Source: Nitrosomonas stercoris (GTDB lineage Bacteria; Pseudomonadota; Gammaproteobacteria; Burkholderiales; Nitrosomonadaceae). From it: a DNA stretch of 64,000 nucleotides. Both the position numbers and the translations under genes were made by a program. The notes under the pieces were generated by a model. That model was not told the origin of the DNA and made no database searches. It saw only the letters and a list, made by a program, of their open reading frames with translations. Below, in pieces: positions 8,281-16,628 of the stretch (position 1 is its first letter; each line of letters begins with the position of its first letter). The stretch lies in the NCBI GenBank assembly GCA_006742785.1, contig AP019755.1:124001-188000 (forward strand), written 5' to 3'.

Positions 8281-9390
8281 CTAACGGGTGGCACTTATTT
8301 TGACGGGAATACGCTGTCTGCCTAATTGATCACTTAGTTGATCATTCGATGCTGCAAAATGCCCGGCAATACGTGTACCGCAATTAGGACAATCGCCAAC
8401 AGTCGTCAAATGGTATTGTTTGATTTCATACCAATCGCGTTCGATGACTGCCTGCTGGCATTGTGGACAAAATGTGGTATCCCCTTCCACATAATGCACA
8501 TTTCCGGTATAGACATAATGCATACCAGCTGCCAGCGCAATGCTGCGTGCTCGCATCAGTGTTTCTGGCGGGGTTGGGGCGATATTGCCCATTTTGTAAT
8601 CCGGATGAAAAGCGCTGAAATGCAAAGGGACATCTGGCCCCAGTGTTTGCATGATCCAGTCACTCATAGCAGTAATTTCTTCTCTGGAATCATTTAAGCC
8701 CGGAATCAAAAGTGTGGTTAATTCAAGCCAGACATCGGTTTCATGTTTTAAATAGCGCAAGGTATCCAGCACTGGTTGCAAATGAGCGCCAGTTTGTTTG
8801 ATATAAAACGCCTCAGTGAACGCTTTTAAATCCACATTGACGGCATCCATCTTGGCAAAAAAATCACGACGCGGCTCAGCATGAATATACCCAGCAGTTA
8901 CCGCAACCGTCTTGATGCCTCTGGCATGACAGGCTGCTGCCACATCCATAGCGTATTCAGCAAAAATGACCGGATCGTTGTAAGTAAACGCTACACTTTT
9001 GCAGTGCTGCTGCTCGGCATATTGTGCAATTGCTTGTGGGCTGGCTTGATCCTGCAAGCGATCAAAATTGCGTGATTTGGAAATATCCCAGTTCTGACAA
9101 AATTTGCAGGCCAGATTACAGCCAGCCGTGCCAAACGAGAGCACGCGACTACCAGGATAAAACTGATTCAGCGGTTTTTTCTCGATGGGATCAATACAAA
9201 AACCGGAAGAACGCCCGTAGGTAGTCAATACCATTTGATCGCCCACCCGGCCACGCACAAAACAGGCACCCCGTTGTCCATCATGCAATTTGCAATCACG
9301 CGGACACAAATCGCATTGAATACGGCCATCACTCAGCTGATGCCAATATTTGGCTGGAAATTGCTCGGCTATACTAATTGATTCATCCAT
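8281..9390 (-). CDS. amrS: AmmeMemoRadiSam system radical SAM enzyme
   Basis: A 369-residue protein with an N-terminal Cys cluster (CDLCPRDCKL...GACFVR), the radical SAM motif CNLACKFC at about residues 91-98, conserved FTYNDP and VTAGY blocks, and a C-terminal zinc-ribbon-like pair (CPQC, CPNC). This is the domain order of the radical SAM member of the three-gene AmmeMemoRadiSam set, which is related to pyruvate-formate-lyase-activating enzymes. Its start overlaps the AMMECR1 gene by eight bases. The substrate of the system is unknown. Confidence 0.92.
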   Translation of the reverse strand: MDESISIAEQFPAKYWHQLSDGRIQCDLCPRDCKLHDGQRGACFVRGRVGDQMVLTTYGRSSGFCIDPIEKKPLNQFYPGSRVLSFGTAGCNLACKFCQNWDISKSRNFDRLQDQASPQAIAQYAEQQHCKSVAFTYNDPVIFAEYAMDVAAACHARGIKTVAVTAGYIHAEPRRDFFAKMDAVNVDLKAFTEAFYIKQTGAHLQPVLDTLRYLKHETDVWLELTTLLIPGLNDSREEITAMSDWIMQTLGPDVPLHFSAFHPDYKMGNIAPTPPETLMRARSIALAAGMHYVYTGNVHYVEGDTTFCPQCQQAVIERDWYEIKQYHLTTVGDCPNCGTRIAGHFAASNDQLSDQLGRQRIPVKISATR

Positions 9391-9985
9391 ATACCACCTT
9401 CCTGGCGCGCTCTGTTTCCCGCCATTTACTCACTGTGTAGCGCGATAATCGAATATCATCGTCCCAAAAATCTTCCGCCAAACCCGCTTTGGATTTTAGA
9501 TTAGCCAAAAACAAGATAGGTGTTGGCAATTTTTCCCACACCTGTGGCAAGAAAGTGCTGCGATACGCGCCATATTCAAATATTACACCATCAACATTCG
9601 GGCGCAATTTGGTCAACGCATCCGCCTCACTGGTAAATTTAATCGCTTCTACGCCAGAGAGCAACGACACTTCTATTTGTACCGAATCCAGTTCATCCGC
9701 ACTTAGCGGCGTAAAACGTGAATCACACAATGCCGCAGATATGGCATTACTGCGTACATCATCCAGCAATGGATCACATGCCTGCAAAGAACCAATGCAG
9801 CCACGTAATTCACCATGCTGCGTCAAGGTTACAAAAGTAGCGCCTGGCTGCTGCAACCAGATCTGCTCATTATCCAGCGCCAGCGGATCAGCAGGCACAT
9901 GCAGCGCTTGTTGAATAGCCTGTCGTGCAATTTTTAGCAGCAATTCCCCACGTTCATTACATTGTTCCATTGAATTCATGCTCAT
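9383..9985 (-). CDS. amrA: AmmeMemoRadiSam system protein A (AMMECR1 domain)
   Basis: About 200 residues with the AMMECR1 hallmark region FVTLTQHGELRGCIGSLQA (near residues 45-70), then NAISAALCDSRFTPL and a C-terminal FLPQVWEKLP. The frame is open to 10015, but I chose the ATG at 9985 because GGTGGA lies about seven bases upstream of it, which places the Shine-Dalgarno site inside the end of the MEMO gene. It overlaps MEMO by about 29 bases and amrS by eight, so the three form one translationally coupled unit. Confidence 0.9.
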   Translation of the reverse strand: MSMNSMEQCNERGELLLKIARQAIQQALHVPADPLALDNEQIWLQQPGATFVTLTQHGELRGCIGSLQACDPLLDDVRSNAISAALCDSRFTPLSADELDSVQIEVSLLSGVEAIKFTSEADALTKLRPNVDGVIFEYGAYRSTFLPQVWEKLPTPILFLANLKSKAGLAEDFWDDDIRLSRYTVSKWRETERARKVVYG

Positions 9986-10796
9986 GCGCTCCACCTGTTT
10001 TTTCGTTAAAGGCAATCGCAGCGTAGCCGACCACCTGATCGTGCGATCCAGCAGTATCCCCAGAATTTCTTAAATCTAGCAAATGAGGCGTCAGCTGATA
10101 TTTCTGTGCTGCCAGCAGCAAACCATTGATAGGCACACTGCCACATGCTTGTTCATAGGCAAGCGGTTGGCACAATTGCAGAATCTGCTGTACCGTTGCC
10201 TGATCTGTTTGCTGGGCAGTGGCATAAGGCAAATAATGTGAAAGATCCGAACTGATCACAATTAAAGTTTCTGCCCCACCCCACACCTGCTCCAACATCT
10301 GCGTCACCGCAGCGGCACTGACATCACCTACAACCAGCGGCAGCACGGTAAAATCACCCAATATCTTTTGCAAAAACGGCAGCTGCACTTCCAGAGCATG
10401 CTCTTCCAGATGTGCGTCTGCGCTCACCAGCACTTGTGGCAAATGTGCCAGCGCAGCCACCAATTCCTGATCGACTGATACACGTCCTAATGGCGTCTCA
10501 AAAAACTTGGCAATAGGCAATGCCATCCCGGCTATCGCTACACGATGCGCCGGACCCAGCAAGACAACGCGTTCAATCGTATGTGCAGTGGCACGCAGCC
10601 CCGCGTACGCCACTGCCGCTACCGTACCTGAATACACATACCCTGCATGCGGCACAATCAGCGCTTTCGGCTGATAAGCATACTTTTCCGCTCCAGCAAG
10701 CAGCTGATCAATAGTCTCCGCAAGCTGTTGTGCATCTGCCGGATAAAACAGCCCAGCCACTGCAGGTGAACGCACGACCATCGACGAAGTATTCAT
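9957..10796 (-). CDS. amrB: AmmeMemoRadiSam system protein B (MEMO1 family)
   Basis: A protein of about 279 residues starting MNTSSMVVRSPAVAGLFYP. MEMO hallmarks are VPHAGYVYSG (first His), the GPAHR block, ISSDLSHYLPY and ACGSVPINGLLLAA with the conserved Cys. These form the putative metal site shared with extradiol dioxygenases. The frame is open to a TTG at 10817, but the ATG at 10796 gives the usual family length and has GGAAA ten bases upstream. It is the first gene of the coupled AmmeMemoRadiSam operon. Confidence 0.9.
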   Translation of the reverse strand: MNTSSMVVRSPAVAGLFYPADAQQLAETIDQLLAGAEKYAYQPKALIVPHAGYVYSGTVAAVAYAGLRATAHTIERVVLLGPAHRVAIAGMALPIAKFFETPLGRVSVDQELVAALAHLPQVLVSADAHLEEHALEVQLPFLQKILGDFTVLPLVVGDVSAAAVTQMLEQVWGGAETLIVISSDLSHYLPYATAQQTDQATVQQILQLCQPLAYEQACGSVPINGLLLAAQKYQLTPHLLDLRNSGDTAGSHDQVVGYAAIAFNEKTGGAHEHEFNGTM

Positions 10797-10915
10797 GGTG
10801 TTTTTCCAAAATATCAACCAACCAAATAGGACAATAAGCTACTAAAAAAATTGCAAACTTTAATAAAATGACTATATCAATCCGACAGCATATTGCTCGA
10901 TGATGACGCAATAAA

Positions 10916-10941
10916 AAAACCGCCTTAAGAAAGGCGGTTTT
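10916..10941 (-). terminator. Rho-independent terminator of the small lipoprotein gene
   Basis: A perfect 11-bp stem (AAAACCGCCTT / AAGGCGGTTTT) with a four-base loop, followed on the minus strand by a run of T. It lies 23 bases after the lipoprotein stop and upstream of the AmmeMemoRadiSam operon. Confidence 0.9.
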
Positions 10942-10963
10942 CTGAATATTCTATAAGTGTTTT

Positions 10964-11158
10964 TTATTTATTAGTATAACTACGCTCTGCTTGCTGCTGT
11001 TTCCATTTCTCAGGTCTCAAATCAGCATCATCTGGCATGGAATCACGTTCCAACATCATACTGGGCGGATAATTACCCGGTTTATCCGTATCAATTAAAC
11101 ATCCACTCAACATAGTTGTAGCCATCAAGAGCATAGCAACAACAAGTACGTGTTTCAT
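10964..11158 (-). CDS. Small lipoprotein of unknown function
   Basis: A protein of about 64 residues with a lipoprotein signal peptide (MKHVLVVAMLLMATTMLSGC, lipobox LSGC). The mature part is short and hydrophilic (about 45 residues, many Asp, Glu, Arg, Lys). An in-frame GTG six bases upstream (11164) is an alternative start. AAGGAGA lies about ten bases before the ATG and four before the GTG. It resembles small lipoproteins often seen near metabolic genes, but no family is recognised. It is a monocistronic unit with its own terminator. Confidence 0.65.
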   Translation of the reverse strand: MKHVLVVAMLLMATTMLSGCLIDTDKPGNYPPSMMLERDSMPDDADLRPEKWKQQQAERSYTNK

Positions 11159-11401
11159 AATCACTCAATCTCCTTCAAATTAAATCGACGATATCATTAT
11201 AATTTATGCAGTTTAGATCAATCGCCTTCTTAGAAGACATCAATTTGATAGCACAAGTTCAATATTTTGTCAAAAATACTGGATGTTAATACGTACCTAT
11301 ACGTATCTCAGCATTCTATAATTTTCCATAAATAACAAAAAATTAGCTTGTTCTTTCACATTAGTAAACAATCAGTAATCTAACCATCTCCACTAAAAAA
11401 T

Positions 11402-12154
11402 ATGCAGCATTCCTCAAATAACACCGCGATTGTCTTTGTGCACGGTCTGCTAGGGTTTTCCTCTTACTCCATCCTGGGCAAGGAAATTCAGTATTTCCGT
11501 TCGTTGCGCACACACTTGCGAAACGATCCCCGGCAGATTTTCTTTCCCACTCTTCCACCCAATAGCATTATTGAAGTGCGTGCTCAGGCACTGGCAAATT
11601 TTCTGGCGCGCATCCGTGCCGATCGGATTGATTTAATCGCACATAGCATGGGCGGGCTGGATAGCCGTTATTTGATTCATCATCTGGATCCCATGCACCG
11701 GGTGCGCAGTTTAACCACACTCGCCACGCCGCATCATGGTTCCCCATTGGCGACTTGGAGCATTGAAAAACCCAATCTGTTCTTTCGTGTAATGTACAAC
11801 ATGGCCACCCCCGCCGTGCATGACTTGACGCCAGAATCCTGCGCCCGCTTCAATCAGGAAATCAGCAATCGTGCGGATGTCAGTTATGCGTCATACGCCA
11901 GTGCACGCCCGGTGCGCGATATGCCATTGCTATTGCGCCCCTGGACACGCATGATTACAGCAGATAGTGGTGATAATGACGGCATGGTATCGGTTGCCTC
12001 CGCCCAATGGGGTACATTCAAAGGCACCTTGCAGGCCGATCATTTCGAATTGACCGGCTGGAGCTTTGCCATACCCAGCACCCGCAAAGCACGGCCATTT
12101 AATTATGTACCGTTTTATCTGGATTTGATGCGGGAGCTCGCTGAGAAACAATAG
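11402..12154 (+). CDS. Triacylglycerol lipase-like alpha/beta hydrolase
   Basis: A 250-residue protein with an oxyanion-hole motif VFVHGLLGF at residues 11-19, nucleophile elbow AHSMGG (about residue 80-85), acid region GDNDGMVS (about 201-208) and catalytic His in ADHFELTG. This is the order of family I bacterial lipases and related esterases. No signal peptide is visible, so it is probably cytoplasmic or periplasm-associated through another route. The ATG follows directly after an AT-rich stretch, with no strong Shine-Dalgarno sequence. Confidence 0.8.
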   Translation: MQHSSNNTAIVFVHGLLGFSSYSILGKEIQYFRSLRTHLRNDPRQIFFPTLPPNSIIEVRAQALANFLARIRADRIDLIAHSMGGLDSRYLIHHLDPMHRVRSLTTLATPHHGSPLATWSIEKPNLFFRVMYNMATPAVHDLTPESCARFNQEISNRADVSYASYASARPVRDMPLLLRPWTRMITADSGDNDGMVSVASAQWGTFKGTLQADHFELTGWSFAIPSTRKARPFNYVPFYLDLMRELAEKQ

Positions 12155-12220
12155 ATGACGATCGGGATTGAATAAGGTAGATTAGAATTTCATATTAGGG
12201 AACCTCTTCTGCACAACTTC

Positions 12221-12258
12221 GTCATCGCGAAGCCTGATAAGGGCTGTGGCAATCCAGT
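12221..12258 (+). repeat. REP-like palindromic element, left copy
   Basis: A 38-bp stretch starting GTCATCGCGA and ending GCAATCCAGT. It is an imperfect inverted counterpart of 13189-13226 on the other side of the IS element. Both ends match the GTCATTGCGAG...GCAATCCAG type of dispersed bacterial repeat. The middle has diverged. Confidence 0.45.
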
Positions 12259-12311
12259 AATACTGCTAAGAGCCCGTTTACGATCTCATCATTATTCCTT
12301 ACGATACGTGG

Positions 12312-13110
12312 ATGAAGAGAACAAAATATGCCAGTGATATTAGCAAAGAGAAGTTTGCCGAGATAGAGCCGCTATTGCGTAGCGTGAGGCGCAGCACCAA
12401 ACCCACGACAATAGATTTGTATGAAGTATTTTGTGCTGTGCTGTATCTGCTGCGTACTGGTTGCCAGTGGAGATTTTTGCCCGGAGAGTTTCCCAAATGG
12501 CAGAGTGTATATGCCTATTGGCGCAAATGGAATGAGCCTGACCAGCACGGCGTGAGCGTGCTGGAGCAGGCATTAAAAAAATCAGGTTGGCGCGGCCCGA
12601 GAGAAACTGGGGCGCAACGCTTGCAGCACGTTCTTGATTGTGGACGCGCAAAGCGTGAAGAATACAGACACGGCTGACCAGAAAGGCTATGACGCCGGCA
12701 AGAAGGTGTCGGGCATCAAGCGCCATATCGCTGTTGATACCTTGGGGTTGCCGCACGCCATTGCAGTGACGACAGCGGAAGTGACTGACCGTAACGGTGC
12801 ATTGCAGGCCTTGAAGCGTTGCAGATCGAGTTTGGGGCAAGTACAAGGTTTGCTGTGTGACGGTGGCTATACTGGAGCACCATTTGCCGAAAGTGTGCAA
12901 GAAATTCTGGGCAAACCTGTCACCGTGCAGATCGCCAAACGCAGCAAACTGCATACCTTCAAGGTTATGCCCAGGCGCTGGATAGTGGAATGTAGTTTCG
13001 CCTGGCTGGAAAAGTGCCGAAGATTATGGAAAAACTGCGAACGTAAACTTGATACCAGCTTGCAGCTCATTCATTTGGCTTTCTTGGCACTATTACTCAG
13101 AAGATCGTAA
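12312..13110 (+). CDS. IS5-family transposase, copy 1 (two overlapping frames)
   Basis: The first frame (12312-12677, MKRTKYASDISKEKFAEIEPLL) holds the N-terminal DUF4096-type domain. The catalytic domain is in the +1 frame and ends at 13110: it contains LIVDAQSVKNT (first Asp), LLCDGGYTG (second Asp) and RRWIVE (Glu). The second frame is open back to a run of seven A at 12575-12581, and reading LKK then NQVGAAREKLGRNACSTFLIVDAQ gives continuous family sequence. Fusion by slippage on A7 is therefore likely. The residue after the catalytic Glu is Cys (WIVECSF) where copy 2 has Arg. Confidence 0.9.
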
Positions 13111-13140
13111 ACAGGCTCTCAGAAGATCGTAAACAGGCTC
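13097..13140 (+). repeat. Tandem duplication of the IS right terminus (2 x 22 bp)
   Basis: Two perfect adjacent copies of a 22-bp unit that begins TCAGAAGATCG and ends AGGCTC. Each unit consists of TCA plus the 19-bp right inverted repeat. Confidence 0.95.
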
Positions 13141-13143
13141 TAA

Positions 13144-13423
13144 CAGAAACACATACAGGTGACTGGTTTCCTTCGTTGATATGGTTGCACTGGATTGCTT
13201 CGTCGGCTACACCTTCTCGCAAGGACAAGATTTTTTGCTGCCATTGCGAGTTTTCTGAAATAAAAACCGCGAGATTTTTTGTGAGTGGGTGCTGTAAAGA
13301 GATAACACGAAGATAGCAATCCGAGTATTTGAGTGAGTTTCTTATTCTTTACTGGCCATTTTATTCTGCTATTGCAAGCATCTTCACAAGTAAACACTGA
13401 TAACATTATTTTCTATTGCTCGC
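13144..13423. other. Intergenic region with REP-like repeat, no gene
   Basis: About 280 bases between the IS and the alcohol dehydrogenase. The right REP-like element (13189-13226, ACTGGATTGC...GCAAGGAC) is the only structure I recognise. No coding frame is convincing on either strand. Confidence 0.45.
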
Positions 13424-14593
13424 TTGCCTCGCATTGAATTTGGTGCGGGTGTTTTACAAAAATTGCCGTCGATTATTGAAGGGTATGGCCGGCATGTTCT
13501 GTTGGTTACCAGTGCGAATTCTTTTCCGAACAGTGTGCATTGGCAACCGCTGCTTGATCAGTTCAAGCAACAGCATATTACTTGGCAGCATGCTACTGTT
13601 GCGGCAGAGCCTTCCCCTGCCCTGATTGATGAATACGTTAAAATTTATGCCGGCAGTAAGTTTGCAGCTGTGGTAGGAATTGGCGGAGGCAGTGCGCTTG
13701 ACACCGCCAAAGCAGTGGCAGGTTTGCTGCAGGTGCAGCATTCAGTGATGGATTATCTTGAAGGTGTCGGCCTGGAATTACCGTACCAAGGCCCGGCGGT
13801 ACCGTTTATTGCTGTGCCGACTACGGCTGGCACGGGTAGCGAGGCTACCAAAAATGCAGTGCTGAGTGTACAAGGAAAAAACGGTTTCAAGAAATCCTTT
13901 CGGCATGACAAACTGGTGGCGGAATACGCGATTGTAGATCCAGATTTATTGGCCAGTTGTCCGCCGAATGTGATTGCCGCCAATGGCATGGACGCATTGA
14001 CTCAGTTGCTGGAATCCTTTGTTTCCACCAGGGCCAATCCAATGACTGATGCTTTGGCAATGAGCGGCTTGCAAGCGGTGCGCGATGCATTGCTTCCGCT
14101 GTATCAGCAACAGGGAGAATTGACACAACAGGCGCAGTACCGGGAAAAAATGGCTTATGGTGCTTTGCTTTCCGGCATTACTCTGGCACAAGCGGGGTTA
14201 GGTTCTGTGCACGGGCTGGCTTCTCCATTGGGGGCTTTCTACCCGATTCCGCATGGGGCGGTATGCGGCACGTTGCTTGCTGCTGCCACTAAAATCAATA
14301 TTGGCAGTATGCAAGTACGCGATCCGGCAAACTCGGCGTTAGTAAAGTATCAGCAGGTTGCTGAAATTTTATGCCAGCAATCTTTCAACAATCAGAAAGC
14401 TGCTTTTAGCGCGTTGCTTGAGACGCAGACTCAATGGACTGAAGCACTGGCATTGCCGCGCTTGTCGCATTATGGTTTGCAAGCTGCACATTTAGATCGG
14501 GTGATTACTCACTGCCGTGATAGCAGTATGAGAACCAATCCGATTGTATTAAGTGATGAAGAAGTGCGACAGATTTTATTGACGAGATTATAA
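13424..14593 (+). CDS. Iron-containing alcohol dehydrogenase family protein
   Basis: About 390 residues of a group III (iron-activated) alcohol dehydrogenase: GIGGGSALDTAKAVA (NAD site, about 87-100), PTTAGTGSEAT (about 128-138), NGMDALTQLLESF with the metal Asp, and SVHGLASPLGAFYPIPHG with two metal His. The third usual His (DALTH) is Gln here, as in a subset of the family. The start is unclear. In-frame sequence upstream of the TTG at 13424 (ITLFSIAR) also matches the family, and its likely initiator position is ATA at 13400. Substrate unknown. Confidence 0.85.
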   Translation: MPRIEFGAGVLQKLPSIIEGYGRHVLLVTSANSFPNSVHWQPLLDQFKQQHITWQHATVAAEPSPALIDEYVKIYAGSKFAAVVGIGGGSALDTAKAVAGLLQVQHSVMDYLEGVGLELPYQGPAVPFIAVPTTAGTGSEATKNAVLSVQGKNGFKKSFRHDKLVAEYAIVDPDLLASCPPNVIAANGMDALTQLLESFVSTRANPMTDALAMSGLQAVRDALLPLYQQQGELTQQAQYREKMAYGALLSGITLAQAGLGSVHGLASPLGAFYPIPHGAVCGTLLAAATKINIGSMQVRDPANSALVKYQQVAEILCQQSFNNQKAAFSALLETQTQWTEALALPRLSHYGLQAAHLDRVITHCRDSSMRTNPIVLSDEEVRQILLTRL

Positions 14594-15358
14594 GATGCAG
14601 CGGGCGGCTGGATCTTGGCGATAATACAAAGCCAGCTGCGCATAAACTTTCGGGAAATGCTGGGTGAGTAGCTGTGGCTGCATAAAAAAGACTTCGCTGA
14701 ACACTGCAAAAAATTCTGCTGGATGAGTAGCTGCATAAGGATTGATGCCGATTGCTATACCCTGCTCTACTTGCTCGCAAAAGGTGGCGTATGCCTGGCT
14801 GAAAATCTCTGCCCAGATATGTGGCTTCATGCTGCGATGAAGGGGTGGATAGCCGTTGGCAGAGCCGTTCAGCATATCCAGTTTATGTGCACATTCATGA
14901 ATGACCACGTTATAACCTGCTGCATAATGAGCATGTGCTATGTCTTCCCACGATAAAATAATCGGACCAGCTGACCAGGCTTCCCCTGCAGCAACTATTT
15001 GGCCAGAATGCACGACGCCTGCTTCATCTCGATAAGTTCGCTGGAGAATAAACTGGCCAGGATAAACAATAATTTCTATCCAATCATCATAATAAGATGG
15101 ATCCAGATATAAAATGGGCAGGCAGGCTTGTACGGCAATCAATACCTGCATGGTTTCTGTCATGACCAGATCTTGTACGCCATGAATTTTCTTGTCATGC
15201 AGAAAAATGGTGGCCCATTCGCGCAGTCGTTGCAACTCGCTCGTGTTCAACTTTTGCAGAAAAGGTAGCCGCGCAATGATAGATTTCCAGCTAGCTGTTG
15301 CAATCAGTTTGCGCTTAAGTATGCGACGGCGGCGCCATTTTTCCAGAAATCCAACCAT
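14588..15358 (-). CDS. mtfA: MtfA-like zinc peptidase
   Basis: A 256-residue protein with the MtfA/M90 layout: a basic N-terminus, LPFLQKLNTSELQRLREWATIFLHDKKI, an acidic central block (GEAWSAGPIILSWEDI), the zinc motif HECAH at about residues 154-158 followed by KLDMLNG, and EFFAVFSEVFF near the C-terminus with the third ligand Glu. In enterobacteria MtfA binds the glucose repressor Mlc and has aminopeptidase activity. Its stop overlaps the convergent dehydrogenase stop by six bases. Confidence 0.88.
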   Translation of the reverse strand: MVGFLEKWRRRRILKRKLIATASWKSIIARLPFLQKLNTSELQRLREWATIFLHDKKIHGVQDLVMTETMQVLIAVQACLPILYLDPSYYDDWIEIIVYPGQFILQRTYRDEAGVVHSGQIVAAGEAWSAGPIILSWEDIAHAHYAAGYNVVIHECAHKLDMLNGSANGYPPLHRSMKPHIWAEIFSQAYATFCEQVEQGIAIGINPYAATHPAEFFAVFSEVFFMQPQLLTQHFPKVYAQLALYYRQDPAARCIL

Positions 15359-15444
15359 GTATTATATATTCCTTAAAGCAGCCCTGATCGGCTTATGATG
15401 ATCACCCACTCTCACTATGACAATAAATAATCGCAGCTATTATC

Positions 15445-16626
15445 ATGCCTGATTCTTTTGACGTGATCATTATTGGTGCCGGTGCTGCTGGGATGATGTG
15501 CGCCATTGAGGCCGGCAAGCGCGGGCGCAGGGTGTGGTTGATTGACCATGCCACCAAAATTGCCGAGAAGATTCGTATTTCCGGCGGTGGACGTTGCAAT
15601 TTTACTAATCTGCATACTCGGCCACAAAGTTATCTCTCGCAAAATCCGCATTTTTGCAAATCGGCACTTAAACGTTATACGCCGCAGGATTTTATTACGC
15701 TGATACGCAAACATGGCATTGCTTTTCATGAAAAGAAGCTGGGACAGTTATTTTGTGATGATTCTGCCAAGCAGATTATTGCTATGCTGTTGATAGAAGT
15801 ACGTGCGGCAGGAGTGAAACTGGAAACCGGCGTGCAAGTACACACCATAGCAACCGTTGCGGGAGGCTATCAACTGCAAACCAGCTTGGGTGAACGGAGT
15901 TGCGCTTCACTGGTGATTGCAACAGGTGGGCTTTCTATCCCCAAGATTGGCGCTTCTCCTTTTGGCTATAAAGTTGCTGAGCAATTTGGATTGCACATCA
16001 TCCCGCCACGTGCAGCATTAGTGCCGTTGGTCTTTGATGGTGCGTTGCTAGCACGTTGTCAGACATTGAGCGGATTGTCGGTTGAGGCAGAGGTGCGCTG
16101 TGGAAAGCAAGTTTTTGCGGAAGGATTGCTGTTTACTCATCGAGGATTAAGTGGCCCTTCTATTTTGCAAATTTCATCATATTGGCAGAAAGGCGAGCCG
16201 ATTGTGATCAATCTTGCACCTGATACAAATGTGCTGGCCGTGTTGAAAGCACAGAAACAAAGCCAACCCAAACTGCATATTAATAATGTATTGGCAGAAA
16301 TTATGCCCAAACGACTGGCGCACAGCATTTGCGAAGAACAGCGTTGTAGTGGGTCATTAGCCAATTTATCTGACAGCCGACTGACCGCGCTAGCCAATGC
16401 TGTTAATATCTGGCATGTCATGCCAGTGGGGACGGAAGGTTATCGCACAGCGGAAGTGACGCGTGGCGGAGTAGATACCCGTGAACTGTCTTCACAAAGT
16501 ATGGCAGCAAGCAAACAGCCTGGCCTATTCTTTATTGGCGAGGTGGTCGATGTAACCGGCCACTTGGGTGGGTTTAATTTTCAGTGGGCCTGGTCTTCCG
16601 GTTATGCTGCAGGACAATATGTGTAG
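15445..16626 (+). CDS. HI0933/BaiN-like flavoprotein
   Basis: A 393-residue FAD protein. It starts with a Rossmann motif (VIIIGAGAAGMMCAIEAGKRG, residues 6-26), then ISGGGRCNFTN (about 49-59), a middle insertion with RGLSGPSILQISSYW, and a C-terminal FAD block FIGEVVDVTGHLGGFNFQWAWSSG. This order defines the HI0933/YhiN family, whose members are putative flavin-dependent reductases such as BaiN. The physiological substrate is unknown. It stands alone and is convergent with the deaminase gene. Confidence 0.85.
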   Translation: MPDSFDVIIIGAGAAGMMCAIEAGKRGRRVWLIDHATKIAEKIRISGGGRCNFTNLHTRPQSYLSQNPHFCKSALKRYTPQDFITLIRKHGIAFHEKKLGQLFCDDSAKQIIAMLLIEVRAAGVKLETGVQVHTIATVAGGYQLQTSLGERSCASLVIATGGLSIPKIGASPFGYKVAEQFGLHIIPPRAALVPLVFDGALLARCQTLSGLSVEAEVRCGKQVFAEGLLFTHRGLSGPSILQISSYWQKGEPIVINLAPDTNVLAVLKAQKQSQPKLHINNVLAEIMPKRLAHSICEEQRCSGSLANLSDSRLTALANAVNIWHVMPVGTEGYRTAEVTRGGVDTRELSSQSMAASKQPGLFFIGEVVDVTGHLGGFNFQWAWSSGYAAGQYV

Positions 16627-16628
16627 CT

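Larger units (their letters stand above)
12270..13140 (+). mobile_element. IS5-family insertion sequence, copy 1 (871 bp, duplicated right end)
   Basis: The ends are inverted repeats reading GAGCC(C/T)GTTTACGATCT inward. A 3-bp direct repeat TAA flanks the element (12267-12269 and 13141-13143). The interior is nearly identical to the second copy at 52252-53100, but this copy is 22 bp longer because its right-terminal segment occurs twice in tandem (13097-13118 and 13119-13140). The target repeat adjoins the outer copy, so the outer end is the one used at this site. It lies between the lipase and the alcohol dehydrogenase gene. Confidence 0.95.

Noticed and set aside
12340..12954. 204-residue antisense open frame inside IS copy 1 (and its twin in copy 2)
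   Set aside because: It overlaps the transposase on the opposite strand, has no family resemblance and is a shadow of the coding frames.
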